Origin: Campylobacter sp. RM12651
GTDB taxonomy: Bacteria; Campylobacterota; Campylobacteria; Campylobacterales; Campylobacteraceae
Assembly (NCBI RefSeq): GCF_022369475.1
Contig: NZ_CP059600.1
Span: 1,983,355 to 2,047,354, forward strand
Length of the DNA stretch: 64,000 nucleotides
Direction of reading: 5' to 3'
The position numbers and the translations under genes are program-made. The notes beneath the pieces are model-generated. The model worked only from the letters and a program-made list of their open reading frames with translations. It was not told the origin of the DNA and made no database searches. This document shows, piece after piece, positions 23,873-33,271 of the stretch; positions within the stretch are counted from its first letter, which is position 1; each line of letters begins with the position of its first letter.

Positions 23873-26031
23873 TATTTTTTAGGTTTTCCATTATCATCAT
23901 AAAACATTGCTTTGCAACCATTACGCCAATTAGAACAACCCCAAAAGTAATTACCTTTTTGTGATTTTTTACGCTCTAATACTCCAGCACCACATTGTTT
24001 GCAAGGATAAATATTTGCATTATAACCATCAGGTTTTCCAGCTTTATCATTATATGTTTTGGAGCAACCACCCTTATAATTAGAACAACCCCAAAAATAT
24101 TTATCATCTTTTGTTTTTCTTCTTTGCATATAACCATTATTGCAAACTTTACATGGATATGTTTTATCTATTGCATTATCACTTGCAAATGTTTTTAAAT
24201 CATCATTGTTTTTCAAACTCTCTATATCGTTTTTTACATCATTAAATACTGCTCTTAAAAAATCATTTCTGCTTAATTTAAAAGCTTCTATATCTTTTTG
24301 ATTTTCAAACCACAACGCAGTCATATCAGGACTTGTCAGAAGCTTAGGTGATAGCTTTATTAAATTTCTTCCTAAATCAGTAGATTTAATCTTTTTCTTA
24401 ACTTCAACAATATATCCACGCTCAAATAACTTTTTAATATGCTCACTTCTTGTTGCTGGTGTGCCTATGCCACCACTTTCACCCTTTTTATCCTTATCCT
24501 TTTCTTTTAGAAGTGCTTTTATTTTTTCATCTTTTACATATTTACTTACACTTGTTAAATCTTTTAATAAAGTTGCCATAGTATATAATGGTCTAGGTTT
24601 AGTTTGTTTTTTATTTATATTTATATTACTTGAATAAGATTTGCAGTTTTCAAGTGTGCTTAGATCTTGTGAATACTCTTCGTTTTCTTGCTCTTCATCG
24701 GTATTAATTTCGCTATCATTAGTATCAATAAATTCGCTAAAACCTGCAAATGTAGTTTTATTTGAGCTTGTGCTAAATTCATATTCATCATACTTAAAAA
24801 CTACACTAGTATGCAAATATTCTTTAGGTTTAAAAAATTGTAATGCAAATCTTTTTGCTATCATTTCATAAACATTTAATTCATCTTTACTTAAAGCTTT
24901 TATATCAACTTTTTGTTCCGTTGGAATAATACCATAATGAGCCGTTATATTGTTATCATTAAATGCACTACTTTTAATACTAGTATCAGAATTATTTATA
25001 ATATTTGTAAAACCTGTTAGATTATTTTTTATAGCTGATAAAATTTCTGGGCTTTCTTTATGCAAATTCTCTGGTAAATATTGACAATCTGATCTATTGT
25101 AAGATATTAGCTTGTGTTTTTCCCTTAAACTTTGTGTAATTTCTAATGTTTTATCAGGCTTATAGTTAAATATTTTAGAGCATTCAGCTTGAAGCAAAAG
25201 CAAATTATATGGTAGTGGTGGATTTTCTATTTTGTTTTCATGATTAACTATGCAATCAAATTCTTTATTTTCACATTTTGATTTTATATCATTTGCAACC
25301 ACTTCATCAACAATTTTTTCGCTTGTTTTTAAATTAGCTTTTAATTTTAAATTTTCTGTTTCAAATTCTCCTGTTAAAGTATAATAGTAACTTGATTTAT
25401 GATTTTCGTTTTCCAAATCTCTAGCAACTATCATAGCTAAAATAGGAGTTTGAACACGACCAACACTTAAAACACCTTTATATCCACTACTTTGAGCTAT
25501 AGTAGTATATGCACGAGTTAGATTGATTCCAACAATCCAGTCAGCTTGGCTTCTAGCAAATCCACATTCGCTAATACCTTTAAAATCGCTATTATTTTTA
25601 ATTTCACTTAAAGCTTTTTTAACACCTTTATCAGTTAAATCATGTAATAATAATCTCTTTACGCTTCCTTTATAGTTTGCATAATTTATTATTTCATCTA
25701 CTAAAATTTGACCTTCTTCATCTGCATCACCACAATTTATAACTTCAGTAGCTTTTTTTAACAAATCACAAATTATTTTAAGCTGCTTTTTAGAGCTGTC
25801 TTTAGGCTTGTATCTAAACTCATCAATTTGTAGTGGCAAATCATTTATATTCCACTTGCCCCAATCTTGCTTATAGTCTTCAGGCATAAAAAGTTCTAAA
25901 ATATGTCCAAAAGCCCAAGTAACAATATCATTACCTTTTTGAATATATCCATCATTTTTAACAGTATTTTCATTTAAATTATTTGCAATCACTCTTGCTA
26001 ATTCAGGTTTTTCAGCTATGAATACTCTCAT
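23872..26031 (-). CDS. topB: DNA topoisomerase III (TopB/TraE type) with two C-terminal zinc ribbons
   Basis: The protein (about 719 residues) starts MRVFIAEKPELARVIANNL, has the Toprim metal motif GDADEEGQILVDEI, the LSVGRVQTPILAMIV helix and active-site region SYNRSDCQYLPE with the tyrosine. Two CxxC...GCSN zinc ribbons occur at the end (YPCKVCNNGYM and YPCKQCGAGVLERK). Element-borne topoisomerase III decatenates or unlinks DNA during transfer and re-circularisation. The start at MRV follows GGGAGAA; the preceding gene's stop overlaps it (ATGATGA). Intact domains. Confidence 0.93.
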   Translation of the reverse strand: MRVFIAEKPELARVIANNLNENTVKNDGYIQKGNDIVTWAFGHILELFMPEDYKQDWGKWNINDLPLQIDEFRYKPKDSSKKQLKIICDLLKKATEVINCGDADEEGQILVDEIINYANYKGSVKRLLLHDLTDKGVKKALSEIKNNSDFKGISECGFARSQADWIVGINLTRAYTTIAQSSGYKGVLSVGRVQTPILAMIVARDLENENHKSSYYYTLTGEFETENLKLKANLKTSEKIVDEVVANDIKSKCENKEFDCIVNHENKIENPPLPYNLLLLQAECSKIFNYKPDKTLEITQSLREKHKLISYNRSDCQYLPENLHKESPEILSAIKNNLTGFTNIINNSDTSIKSSAFNDNNITAHYGIIPTEQKVDIKALSKDELNVYEMIAKRFALQFFKPKEYLHTSVVFKYDEYEFSTSSNKTTFAGFSEFIDTNDSEINTDEEQENEEYSQDLSTLENCKSYSSNININKKQTKPRPLYTMATLLKDLTSVSKYVKDEKIKALLKEKDKDKKGESGGIGTPATRSEHIKKLFERGYIVEVKKKIKSTDLGRNLIKLSPKLLTSPDMTALWFENQKDIEAFKLSRNDFLRAVFNDVKNDIESLKNNDDLKTFASDNAIDKTYPCKVCNNGYMQRRKTKDDKYFWGCSNYKGGCSKTYNDKAGKPDGYNANIYPCKQCGAGVLERKKSQKGNYFWGCSNWRNGCKAMFYDDNGKPKK

Positions 26032-26612
26032 CATTTCTCCCATTCTTTCTTGTTATTTTCGCTACTGGTTTTTACCACACCTTTTTCTATTGCTTTATTT
26101 AAGCTTTCACTAAAGAACTTTTTATTATTTTCTTGTATAATGTCTTTATTATCCGTAGAAAGTGCGTTTGCACCAGATGAATTTTTATTCATCAGCTCCA
26201 AGTCGTGAGGTTTTTCCAACATAGTCGTATGCAGGGTGTTGGGGTCTGCATCTACGGATTGCTCTAAATTAATATTTTTTTGTATTCTTTTTAATTCACT
26301 AACTCTCATTTTATTAGCATGATAAATTTTTAAGTTATTTTTACCTATAACTACATCACCTATTTTTTCTTTACTTTCATATAATTTATCAAGTTTTTTC
26401 ATTGCATAAACATCTATATTGTTTTTTGCTTCTTTAACAACTTCAGGATTGCTTACTACTTCTTGTATTACTTCTTTTACTTCAATTAGATTTTTAAACA
26501 TTTCAGGGTGTTTATCGTATAAAGCTTTTAAATCTGCTTTTGCTTCATTGCTTGATAAAATATTTGCTAAATCCTTACCAAGCTTAAAAATCTCCAATTC
26601 TTTCTCACTCAT
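26031..26612 (-). CDS. Unknown helical protein carrying an in-frame palindromic insert
   Basis: The 193 residues are mostly charged helix (residues 1-110: KDLANILSSNEAKADLKALY and repeats of K/E-rich helices) and are not recognised. Residues about 118-154 (DADPNTLHTTMLEKPHDLEL then MNKNSSGANALST) have quite different composition and codon use, and correspond exactly to a GC-rich palindromic DNA unit (26151-26259) read in frame. The C-terminal part resumes lysine/asparagine-rich sequence. AAAGGA precedes the ATG. It overlaps topB. Confidence 0.7.
   Translation of the reverse strand: MSEKELEIFKLGKDLANILSSNEAKADLKALYDKHPEMFKNLIEVKEVIQEVVSNPEVVKEAKNNIDVYAMKKLDKLYESKEKIGDVVIGKNNLKIYHANKMRVSELKRIQKNINLEQSVDADPNTLHTTMLEKPHDLELMNKNSSGANALSTDNKDIIQENNKKFFSESLNKAIEKGVVKTSSENNKKEWEK
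26151..26259. repeat. Short palindromic element inserted in frame in a coding sequence
   Basis: Nine-base ends ATCCGTAGA and TCTACGGAT form an outer stem. Inside are hairpins GTGC/GCAC (26162-26173), GATGAAT/ATTCATC (26176-26193) and TGCAG/CTGCA (26230-26250). GC content is close to half, against about a quarter around it. It resembles protein-coding palindromic elements such as those of Rickettsia in behaviour, not in sequence. Confidence 0.7.
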
Positions 26613-26649
26613 ATCAGTCCTTTAGTGGGCTAAATAGCCCACATATTAT

Positions 26650-27303
26650 TTATCTATCCATACTTTTATCTTTAGCATAATTCATAATTTGCTCTGTTCC
26701 ACTTTCTAGTTTATTACCTGCTGGACTTTGAATAGATTTAATTACTGCACCTTGCGATTGAACAAAATCAATCTCTATATTTGCTGATTTATCAATTTTA
26801 TTTACAACTTGCATTAAATTTGGATATTTTTCAAGAGTTGTGTTTTTTGTAGCACTTAATGTAAAATCAACACCATCTTTAATTAGTGAATTAAATTTGT
26901 CAATTATTGCATCATCATTTGTCTTATCAAATGCATATCCTTCTTTAGTTTTAGTTGCGTATAATTTTTCAGCATTTTGCATTAATTCTCCTGCTTCATT
27001 GCGTTTTTCAGGTTGAATTTCTATTGCTATTTTATTAAACGCATATGCTTTACCATCTTTACTAATACCTTTTTGATAATATGCATCAGCTTTCATATAG
27101 GTTTCGCCAGTTTCTTTATTTCCTACTTTTAAATTCAATGGAATTTTATCAGCATCAACTGACTTTAAAAAAGCATCAATAGAATTAATCTTATTAAAAA
27201 CATCTCTTGCATTAGGCTTTTGCCCTTCATATTCTTGCAATGAACCAAAACCGATGATGGTTTTATCATCTCCTACTTTACCACTTGTTACAAAAACATT
27301 CAT
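26650..27303 (-). CDS. Unknown soluble element protein
   Basis: The 217-residue product starts MNVFVTSGKVGDDKTIIGFG, which superficially recalls the beginning of single-stranded DNA-binding proteins, but the rest does not follow the OB pattern. It is a soluble mixed alpha/beta protein with glutamine-rich middle and no known motif. A clear AAAGGAGAAAAT precedes the ATG. It lies between the transfer genes and the DNA-processing genes of the operon. Confidence 0.65.
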   Translation of the reverse strand: MNVFVTSGKVGDDKTIIGFGSLQEYEGQKPNARDVFNKINSIDAFLKSVDADKIPLNLKVGNKETGETYMKADAYYQKGISKDGKAYAFNKIAIEIQPEKRNEAGELMQNAEKLYATKTKEGYAFDKTNDDAIIDKFNSLIKDGVDFTLSATKNTTLEKYPNLMQVVNKIDKSANIEIDFVQSQGAVIKSIQSPAGNKLESGTEQIMNYAKDKSMDR

Positions 27304-27373
27304 ATTTTCTCCTTTGTAAAATAATAAATAAAATTATATATACATATAATTTTATGTATAATTTTGCGTATTT

Positions 27374-28030
27374 TTAAGCAAGCAATTTAAAAATTACTCC
27401 ACCTAAAATAAAAGCTAAAATAAAATTTAAACCAAGCAAAATATTAAAAGTCATTTTTGCTTTCTTCATCATTGAATTTATGCTTTTGGCATAATTTTGA
27501 TTTAATTCTTTAACTTGATTTTCAAATTTGTTTAAATAGTTTTCTTGTCTTGTTATAAAATTCTTTAAAAACTCATCAAATTCTTGTGCCGTTGTTTCTA
27601 GTTTAGCTTCTTGATTATTTATAAAATTAGAAAAATTGGTATTAAATATTTTAGATTTTTCTTCTATTTGCAAATCTTTAAAATGAGAATGAATTTGATT
27701 AAAATCATTTATTATTTTTTTGGTTGTTAAAATATTATTTTGAGCTATCAACTCATCTTGCGTAGGTGCTTTTTTAAATAAAATACAAAAATTTACCCAA
27801 GTATTAAAAAAAGTATTAAAATTACTTTCTAGTTCATAAAACAAACTCTTTTCAACTTCACTTAAATTATTGTAACTTCTAGCTGTATCTATTAAGCTTA
27901 AAATTTTACTCTTAAGCTTATTTTGACTATCTATGAGTTTTGAATAATTTAATATATCTTTTTCATCACCATCATGATATTCTATTAGACCTTCTGCAAC
28001 TAAATCAATTATATTATCTTGATTGCTCAT
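27374..28030 (-). CDS. Coiled-coil protein with C-terminal membrane anchor
   Basis: The 218-residue product has long helical/coiled-coil stretches (residues 120-190, NFITRQENYLNKFENQVKEL) and ends in a transmembrane helix (FNILLGLNFILAFILGGVIFKLL), so it is a tail-anchored inner-membrane protein. MobB-like accessory proteins share this layout. I take the ATG at 28030 because the longer frame would overlap the trbM end by over 80 bases and contains hydrophilic residues of no known type. Function unknown. Confidence 0.65.
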   Translation of the reverse strand: MSNQDNIIDLVAEGLIEYHDGDEKDILNYSKLIDSQNKLKSKILSLIDTARSYNNLSEVEKSLFYELESNFNTFFNTWVNFCILFKKAPTQDELIAQNNILTTKKIINDFNQIHSHFKDLQIEEKSKIFNTNFSNFINNQEAKLETTAQEFDEFLKNFITRQENYLNKFENQVKELNQNYAKSINSMMKKAKMTFNILLGLNFILAFILGGVIFKLLA

Positions 28031-28031
28031 T

Positions 28032-28790
28032 TTAATACACCCAACATTCTTTATTGATTTTATGCTTTTGCGTATATACATCGTAGTAATATGTTTTATC
28101 AAAATTTTCAACACTTTCTACTATATAACTACAACGATATTTGCTAACTTGATATTGGTCTTGTCTGTATAAATTTAACCATAAATTAGAAGGTTGTGAA
28201 AATTTATTTAACTTATAAATATTCTGAAAATCATCACTCCTATTAATAATGGTTTCATAGTGTCCACGATTAAAATCATTAATAGTATAATATTTGCCAT
28301 CACATATATTTTTAGGCATTTTTAAATCTGTATATGCATTGTTAATTAGCTTTATACATTGTGGTGGTAGCTTATGTGTAATTCTAATTAATTTATCTTT
28401 ATTACTAACTTTGCAATTTTTTTCTGGATAATACCCTTGTCCTATAGTATATTCATATTGCTTATTTAATATTTCTGCTGTGCATTCATGTGGAACATTC
28501 AAAATTGATTCTTTTAAATCAGCCATAATTAAATCATCATCAACTTCATTCCCATTGCTCGTTGGACATAGTTTTAAAAAATCTCTTCTTAATTCAAAAG
28601 TCTTCCAAGGCTTCTTAGCTCTAATTGAAAAAAATTTTCTTATAGGTGCATTGCATTCTGAAGGTTTTTTACCACTTGACATACATAATATAACTTCACA
28701 AGCAGTTCTTTTATCGCCAGTAAATTGATCGGCATATAGGCTACTAATACTAAAAAACAATATAACTATAAATTTAATAGAACTTTGCAT
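28032..28790 (-). CDS. TrbM-like secreted conjugation protein
   Basis: After a signal peptide (FIVILFFSISSLYA) the sequence QFTGDKRTACEVILCMSSGKKPSECNAPIRKFFSI matches the TrbM family (tGD...ACEAILCL-S-C--slkryFsI) and continues RRDFLKLCP. At least eight cysteines suggest disulphides in the periplasm. TrbM is needed for mating-pair formation in IncP plasmids. Start at 28790 after GGAGATTG. It follows the Cag12-like lipoprotein gene. Confidence 0.85.
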   Translation of the reverse strand: MQSSIKFIVILFFSISSLYADQFTGDKRTACEVILCMSSGKKPSECNAPIRKFFSIRAKKPWKTFELRRDFLKLCPTSNGNEVDDDLIMADLKESILNVPHECTAEILNKQYEYTIGQGYYPEKNCKVSNKDKLIRITHKLPPQCIKLINNAYTDLKMPKNICDGKYYTINDFNRGHYETIINRSDDFQNIYKLNKFSQPSNLWLNLYRQDQYQVSKYRCSYIVESVENFDKTYYYDVYTQKHKINKECWVY

Positions 28791-28800
28791 ATCAATCTCC

Positions 28801-29199
28801 TTATTTATGTTCAAAAATAATATTTACCAAATTAGGTTCATTTGCTATAAAGTCATATATAACTATATTTGCTGTTATTCCATTATGTTTTAAATAAAAA
28901 GCATATTTTTCAGCAAGTTCTTTTCTTGCAAATATATATATTTGATCACTATTATGTGCATAGTAAAAAAAGCTTACCTTCTTATTATTTTCAACTAAAA
29001 TATTTTCTTTAAAATAAAATAAGTAATTAGTAACCCACGAGTAGTTTAGACTAGGATCTTTGATAACATTAAAAGTCGTATTTTCTACTACTTGTTGTTT
29101 TACAAGATCATATTTTGGACTATCAATTTTTACTGAACTTTTTGCACAGTTTGTAATAAATAATCCTACTAAAATAAATAAAAATAATTTTAATTTCAT
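28801..29199 (-). CDS. Lipoprotein, Cag12-like, adjacent to virD4
   Basis: The 132 residues have a lipobox LFITNC and a mature domain with VTNYLFYFKENILVENN and FARKELAEKYAFYLKHNG. The layout (small lipoprotein next to virD4 in an epsilon-proteobacterial VirB set) fits the Cag12-family lipoproteins of Campylobacter plasmids; similarity by eye is moderate. It overlaps the virD4 stop (ATGA). Probably outer-membrane associated. Confidence 0.65.
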   Translation of the reverse strand: MKLKLFLFILVGLFITNCAKSSVKIDSPKYDLVKQQVVENTTFNVIKDPSLNYSWVTNYLFYFKENILVENNKKVSFFYYAHNSDQIYIFARKELAEKYAFYLKHNGITANIVIYDFIANEPNLVNIIFEHK

Positions 29200-31067
29200 G
29201 CTGCTTCCTTTGTTAGTTTTAATAAATTTTCTTCTAAAAGTTTTTCATTTTCTTGTTTCATAATTTCAAAATTTTGATAAGGTATATTTATTCTTGTTTC
29301 TCCATTTTGGATTACAGTTTCCAACTCTTTTTTAGTTGGCAAATCTTTTATTTTTGCTAGAGATTTTGAAATAGATTTAAATTTGTCCATAAAATAATTA
29401 TCACTATAATAAAATGCCTTATCACATAAAATAGGTTTTCCTGCATCTATTGTTACAAGTTCTTTTTCAAATGGCATTTCACGAAGTTCTTGTGGAAGCA
29501 TTAGTGCCCTTACTGTTTTGCTTTCACTACCACCTACATTTAAACTTAATGCGTTTTGATAATTTGTTGATTTGTTGATTACTGTCATATTTCCTAAAAT
29601 TTTTGAAATTCTTTCAGCATCTTCTTGCTCTCTAGGTGCATAATATATTTGACATGCATGATTTGTTAATAAAGTTTTTGCACCTTCTTTGCCATACCCA
29701 TTAGGAATTGGCATTTCAAGTTGTGAATCTGACTGGTATATCATTAAACTTCTAAATCCAAAACCTGCCATAAATGCAACTCCTGTTAAGTATTTTGATA
29801 AATAACCACTTGAAGTAAATTCATCCATCAAACACAATACTGTATGTTGTAGCTCTGGATTTTGTTGTGGTAACTCTTTTGTATTTAATAGTATTAACTG
29901 TTGCCAAAATATATTTAAAATGAGTTTTGCATTATCTAATTGATCAGGAGTAATGCCAACATATATTGTCATTTTTTTCTTTCTTAAATCTCTAAAATCA
30001 AAATCGTTAGCACTAGTTGCAAGTCGCATATTATCTGCTCTAAAGATCATTAATGGAGCATTAAAAGAACTCATCACTCCACTTCTAGTATTATCAGAAG
30101 CTATTGCCAAATAAGATTTTATACGCTCTTGTGCTTTAGGGCTTGCAATTCCTAGCTCACACAACCAATTATAAGTATTTTCAAAACCTTTAATTTCTTG
30201 TTTTATACTTTCTTCTTCATCTTCACTACTTTCAACAGTAAAATTAAAACCTTCGCTGATAGATAATATCCCATAAAGCGTAAAAGAAACATCTAGTTTA
30301 TAATTTCTAATAAATGCTAGTCCCATTTCAGAACTTAATAAGTCGTGAGTTAAATAACACAGTCCTATAAATAAATTTTGTGCTAATTGATTAAAAAATT
30401 GTGTTGTTGGATCTCCTACTACTGGATATAAAATATTTGCAAAATCAGTTAATTCTGCATCAACATTTGTGCCATTCATATTTATGTATGCTAGTGGGTT
30501 ATATCTATGTGTTCTTCTATCAAATGGATTAAATAAATATACTTCATTGCCCAATTTTTCTTTTCTATATTTTGAAGTATAATCAAAGCATTCTTGTTTA
30601 ATGTCTTGAACTACTGCACTTTCTTTCCATTCAAGTAAATTAGGAATAACAATACCAACACCTTTACCACTACGAGTTGGAGCACCAAGGGCAACAAATT
30701 GCTGACCACCAAATTTTAACAATTTGCCTTGATATTTACCAACGATAATACCTTTTTTGCCAAATAACCCCATTTTTTTAATTTCTCTTTTAGTGGCAAA
30801 TCTTGCATCACCATGTAAAGATTGCTGTCGTGGTATTAAAGGAATAATTAAACATATCAAAGAACTTATCAAAGTTGCAAAACCTAAAGATTTGTAAATA
30901 TAAGGATAGTTATTAATAATAGCACTAAATACAAATCCAATTTTAATCAAATATATTTTTTTTAAAAGCCCATTAAAATACAAACAAAAAATTATAGTTA
31001 GTGCATAATCAATCAAAATAAATAAAAATACTAAAGCTATAATTTGTGATTTAGTTAGCTTTTTCAT
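29196..31067 (-). CDS. virD4: Type IV coupling protein VirD4/TraG
   Basis: The 623-residue ATPase has two N-terminal membrane helices (IIALVFLFILIDYALTIIF and a second near 75-95), Walker A GAPTRSGKGVGIVIPNLLEW, and Walker B VLCLMDEFTSSGYLSK. It links the relaxosome to the channel and pumps DNA. The ATG at 31067 is chosen: it overlaps the virB11 end by 17 bases, as is usual, while a longer frame would overlap about 75 bases without a ribosome site. Confidence 0.95.
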   Translation of the reverse strand: MKKLTKSQIIALVFLFILIDYALTIIFCLYFNGLLKKIYLIKIGFVFSAIINNYPYIYKSLGFATLISSLICLIIPLIPRQQSLHGDARFATKREIKKMGLFGKKGIIVGKYQGKLLKFGGQQFVALGAPTRSGKGVGIVIPNLLEWKESAVVQDIKQECFDYTSKYRKEKLGNEVYLFNPFDRRTHRYNPLAYINMNGTNVDAELTDFANILYPVVGDPTTQFFNQLAQNLFIGLCYLTHDLLSSEMGLAFIRNYKLDVSFTLYGILSISEGFNFTVESSEDEEESIKQEIKGFENTYNWLCELGIASPKAQERIKSYLAIASDNTRSGVMSSFNAPLMIFRADNMRLATSANDFDFRDLRKKKMTIYVGITPDQLDNAKLILNIFWQQLILLNTKELPQQNPELQHTVLCLMDEFTSSGYLSKYLTGVAFMAGFGFRSLMIYQSDSQLEMPIPNGYGKEGAKTLLTNHACQIYYAPREQEDAERISKILGNMTVINKSTNYQNALSLNVGGSESKTVRALMLPQELREMPFEKELVTIDAGKPILCDKAFYYSDNYFMDKFKSISKSLAKIKDLPTKKELETVIQNGETRINIPYQNFEIMKQENEKLLEENLLKLTKEAA

Positions 31068-32004
31068 TATAAACCTTATGTATTTTACCATCATACAAAT
31101 ACTCAAGTATTTGTCTTTTACCATTTATATTTTTAAAAACTATGATTATATCTATGGCTTTTTTTACAACATCTATTAACATATCTTTTCCTAATGCCCT
31201 TGCCATATCATTTTGCATAGACATCATTACAAGCCTGTCAATACAACCACCAACACTTCCAGCGTGGCAACTTGTCATAGAGCCGTTATGCCCACTTGAG
31301 ATTACATTTAAAAAATCATAAGTTTCCCCACCCCTAACTTCAGCTAACAAAATTCTATCAGGCTTCATTCTTAAACAACTTTTTAATAAAGTAGCAGAAT
31401 TTACTGCATCGGTTATTTTTGCTTCACTAGGATAAAATAGTTGCACATAATTTTTATGGTCATAAAATTTAATTTCTTCTACATCTTCAATAGTAATAAT
31501 ACGATCATCTAATGGGATAAAATCAATTAAGGTTTTCATGAAGGTAGTTTTTCCACTACCTGTTTCACCACAAATAACGACATTTTTACCATTTTTGATA
31601 GCTTCACCTAAATTATTTGCAAATTCTTTAGTTATTGCACCCCTTTCTATGTAATCATTGATTGTATATCTAACTTTACTAGGCTTTCTAATAGTAATTG
31701 ATACAATTTTATCTTTTGTAGCAGGTGAAATTACTATCTGAATACGCTCACCAGTAGGTAAAATGCAAGATAATATAGGTTTATTTTTATCTATTTCATC
31801 TTTTTTAAAACTAGCACTAGCTTTAGCAAAAGATAAGGCTTTTTGTTCATTAATATCGTTTTCATAAGCAGTCCATTTTCCTTGAATATCTTCACACCAA
31901 ATTAAATTGCCACCTTGATAGCAAACTTCATTTATTGAATCATCTTTCAAAAATTTACCAAAAAGCATTTCCGCATATTTATTTAAAGAAGTATTATCGC
32001 TCAT
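31051..32004 (-). CDS. virB11: VirB11 secretion ATPase
   Basis: The 317-residue hexameric cytoplasmic ATPase has Walker A VICGETGSGKTTFMKTLID, an Asp box (RIITIEDVEEI), Walker B ILLAEVRGGETYDFLN and the His box GHNGSMTSCHAGS. It switches the VirB4/VirD4 machine between pilus building and export. Overlaps virB10 by 11 bases and virD4 by 17. Confidence 0.96.
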   Translation of the reverse strand: MSDNTSLNKYAEMLFGKFLKDDSINEVCYQGGNLIWCEDIQGKWTAYENDINEQKALSFAKASASFKKDEIDKNKPILSCILPTGERIQIVISPATKDKIVSITIRKPSKVRYTINDYIERGAITKEFANNLGEAIKNGKNVVICGETGSGKTTFMKTLIDFIPLDDRIITIEDVEEIKFYDHKNYVQLFYPSEAKITDAVNSATLLKSCLRMKPDRILLAEVRGGETYDFLNVISSGHNGSMTSCHAGSVGGCIDRLVMMSMQNDMARALGKDMLIDVVKKAIDIIIVFKNINGKRQILEYLYDGKIHKVYNEKAN

Positions 32005-33271
32005 AGCCTTGCCCTATTTTAGTCTTCATTTTTAGCTTATAAACTTTAGAAAAATCAACATCTTTATTTACATATACGCTTACTATTTCGCCTTGATTTT
32101 TATATAAAACAGGCTTTATTTTTATAAATTCTTGCAGTGCAGTATTTGCTAATTCTCGTGCATTTTCTCTTGTATTTTCAGTATAATCAACATTATCTTT
32201 ACCCCTTTTACCATTAATAGCTACATTAACTGCATCATCAATTATGCTTAAAAATATAGCAGAGCCAAATCGTTTTAAATATTGATGATCTACATAGCCA
32301 CTCATACCACTTGCACCAAGTCCATCTGTTGCAGGTGAGTTTATAGGAATAATTAAATTATTAGGAGTTCTTATTTCTTCCCAAACAACAAACAATCTAT
32401 TTACACCATCACTAATTTCACCACTTTTAAAAGAACCAAACATGGTTGAACCACGATCAATCAACAAAACAGTGCCATCTGCACTATATACATCATTACT
32501 AATAGTGCAACTAACATTACCTGCTAACATAGAAACAATTCTTGTGTTTAAAGAACAATGAATAAAACTACCTTTTGATAATAAAAAATGTGGATTAATA
32601 TTATTTATTCTCGCCATATTTATTTGATACGAGCTATTATTTGAATAGTTTTGTGATGAGTTATTAAAATCTAAATTATTAGAATTATTGTTAAAAGATT
32701 CTGGGTTACTCATTAATAAGTTAAGCCTGTTTGTTTCTTCTGCTATTTTATCATTGTAATAATTATTTAAATTTTGTGCTTGTGCTATATTTTCATCAAG
32801 TAATTCTAATTGACTTTTATTTGTGTTTTGAGATGAGTTATTAACACTAAAATTTGCACTAGATTTTAAAACCCTAGGTTTATTAACTAGCTTATTGTTT
32901 TCATTTGTATTCAGTATAATAGCTGGTTCTAAAGTAGTATTTTGTTCTTTTAATCCAAATAAAGCTTCTAAATCTTTTTTTACTTCCAACTCATCTTGAA
33001 TTTGTGTATTATTCTTTATTTCAAAACTACGATTTTTTGCACTTATAATAGTTTCTGTATTTTGCTTAATTGGTTCTTCTTTTGTCTTGTCTGTTTTTAC
33101 AAATTGATAAAAAACCAATATAGCAATTACAACGCATAAACAAATAACTGCAGTAGCTTGTAGTTTTATTTTAGAATTAGTATCTACATCTAATTCTAAA
33201 TTATTATTTATTTTTTCTTGTTCTTGATTTATTTCATTAATTTTACTTCTATTTTGTTCGTTATTGCTCAT
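31994..33271 (-). CDS. virB10: VirB10 inner-to-outer membrane scaffold
   Basis: The 425 residues show one membrane helix (residues 52-72, ATAVICLCVVIAILVFYQF), a long asparagine-rich periplasmic linker, and the C-terminal beta-barrel domain with LLSKGSFIHCSLNTRIVS and VWEEIRTPNNLIIPINSP, ending with the antenna-bearing region. It forms the core complex with VirB7 and VirB9. Asn-rich linker is longer on asparagine than usual, reflecting base composition. Overlaps virB9. Confidence 0.95.
   Translation of the reverse strand: MSNNEQNRSKINEINQEQEKINNNLELDVDTNSKIKLQATAVICLCVVIAILVFYQFVKTDKTKEEPIKQNTETIISAKNRSFEIKNNTQIQDELEVKKDLEALFGLKEQNTTLEPAIILNTNENNKLVNKPRVLKSSANFSVNNSSQNTNKSQLELLDENIAQAQNLNNYYNDKIAEETNRLNLLMSNPESFNNNSNNLDFNNSSQNYSNNSSYQINMARINNINPHFLLSKGSFIHCSLNTRIVSMLAGNVSCTISNDVYSADGTVLLIDRGSTMFGSFKSGEISDGVNRLFVVWEEIRTPNNLIIPINSPATDGLGASGMSGYVDHQYLKRFGSAIFLSIIDDAVNVAINGKRGKDNVDYTENTRENARELANTALQEFIKIKPVLYKNQGEIVSVYVNKDVDFSKVYKLKMKTKIGQGYER

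Noticed and set aside
26650-27303. Single-stranded DNA-binding protein
   Set aside because: Only the first residues suggest it; the OB-fold strands and aromatic residues do not follow.
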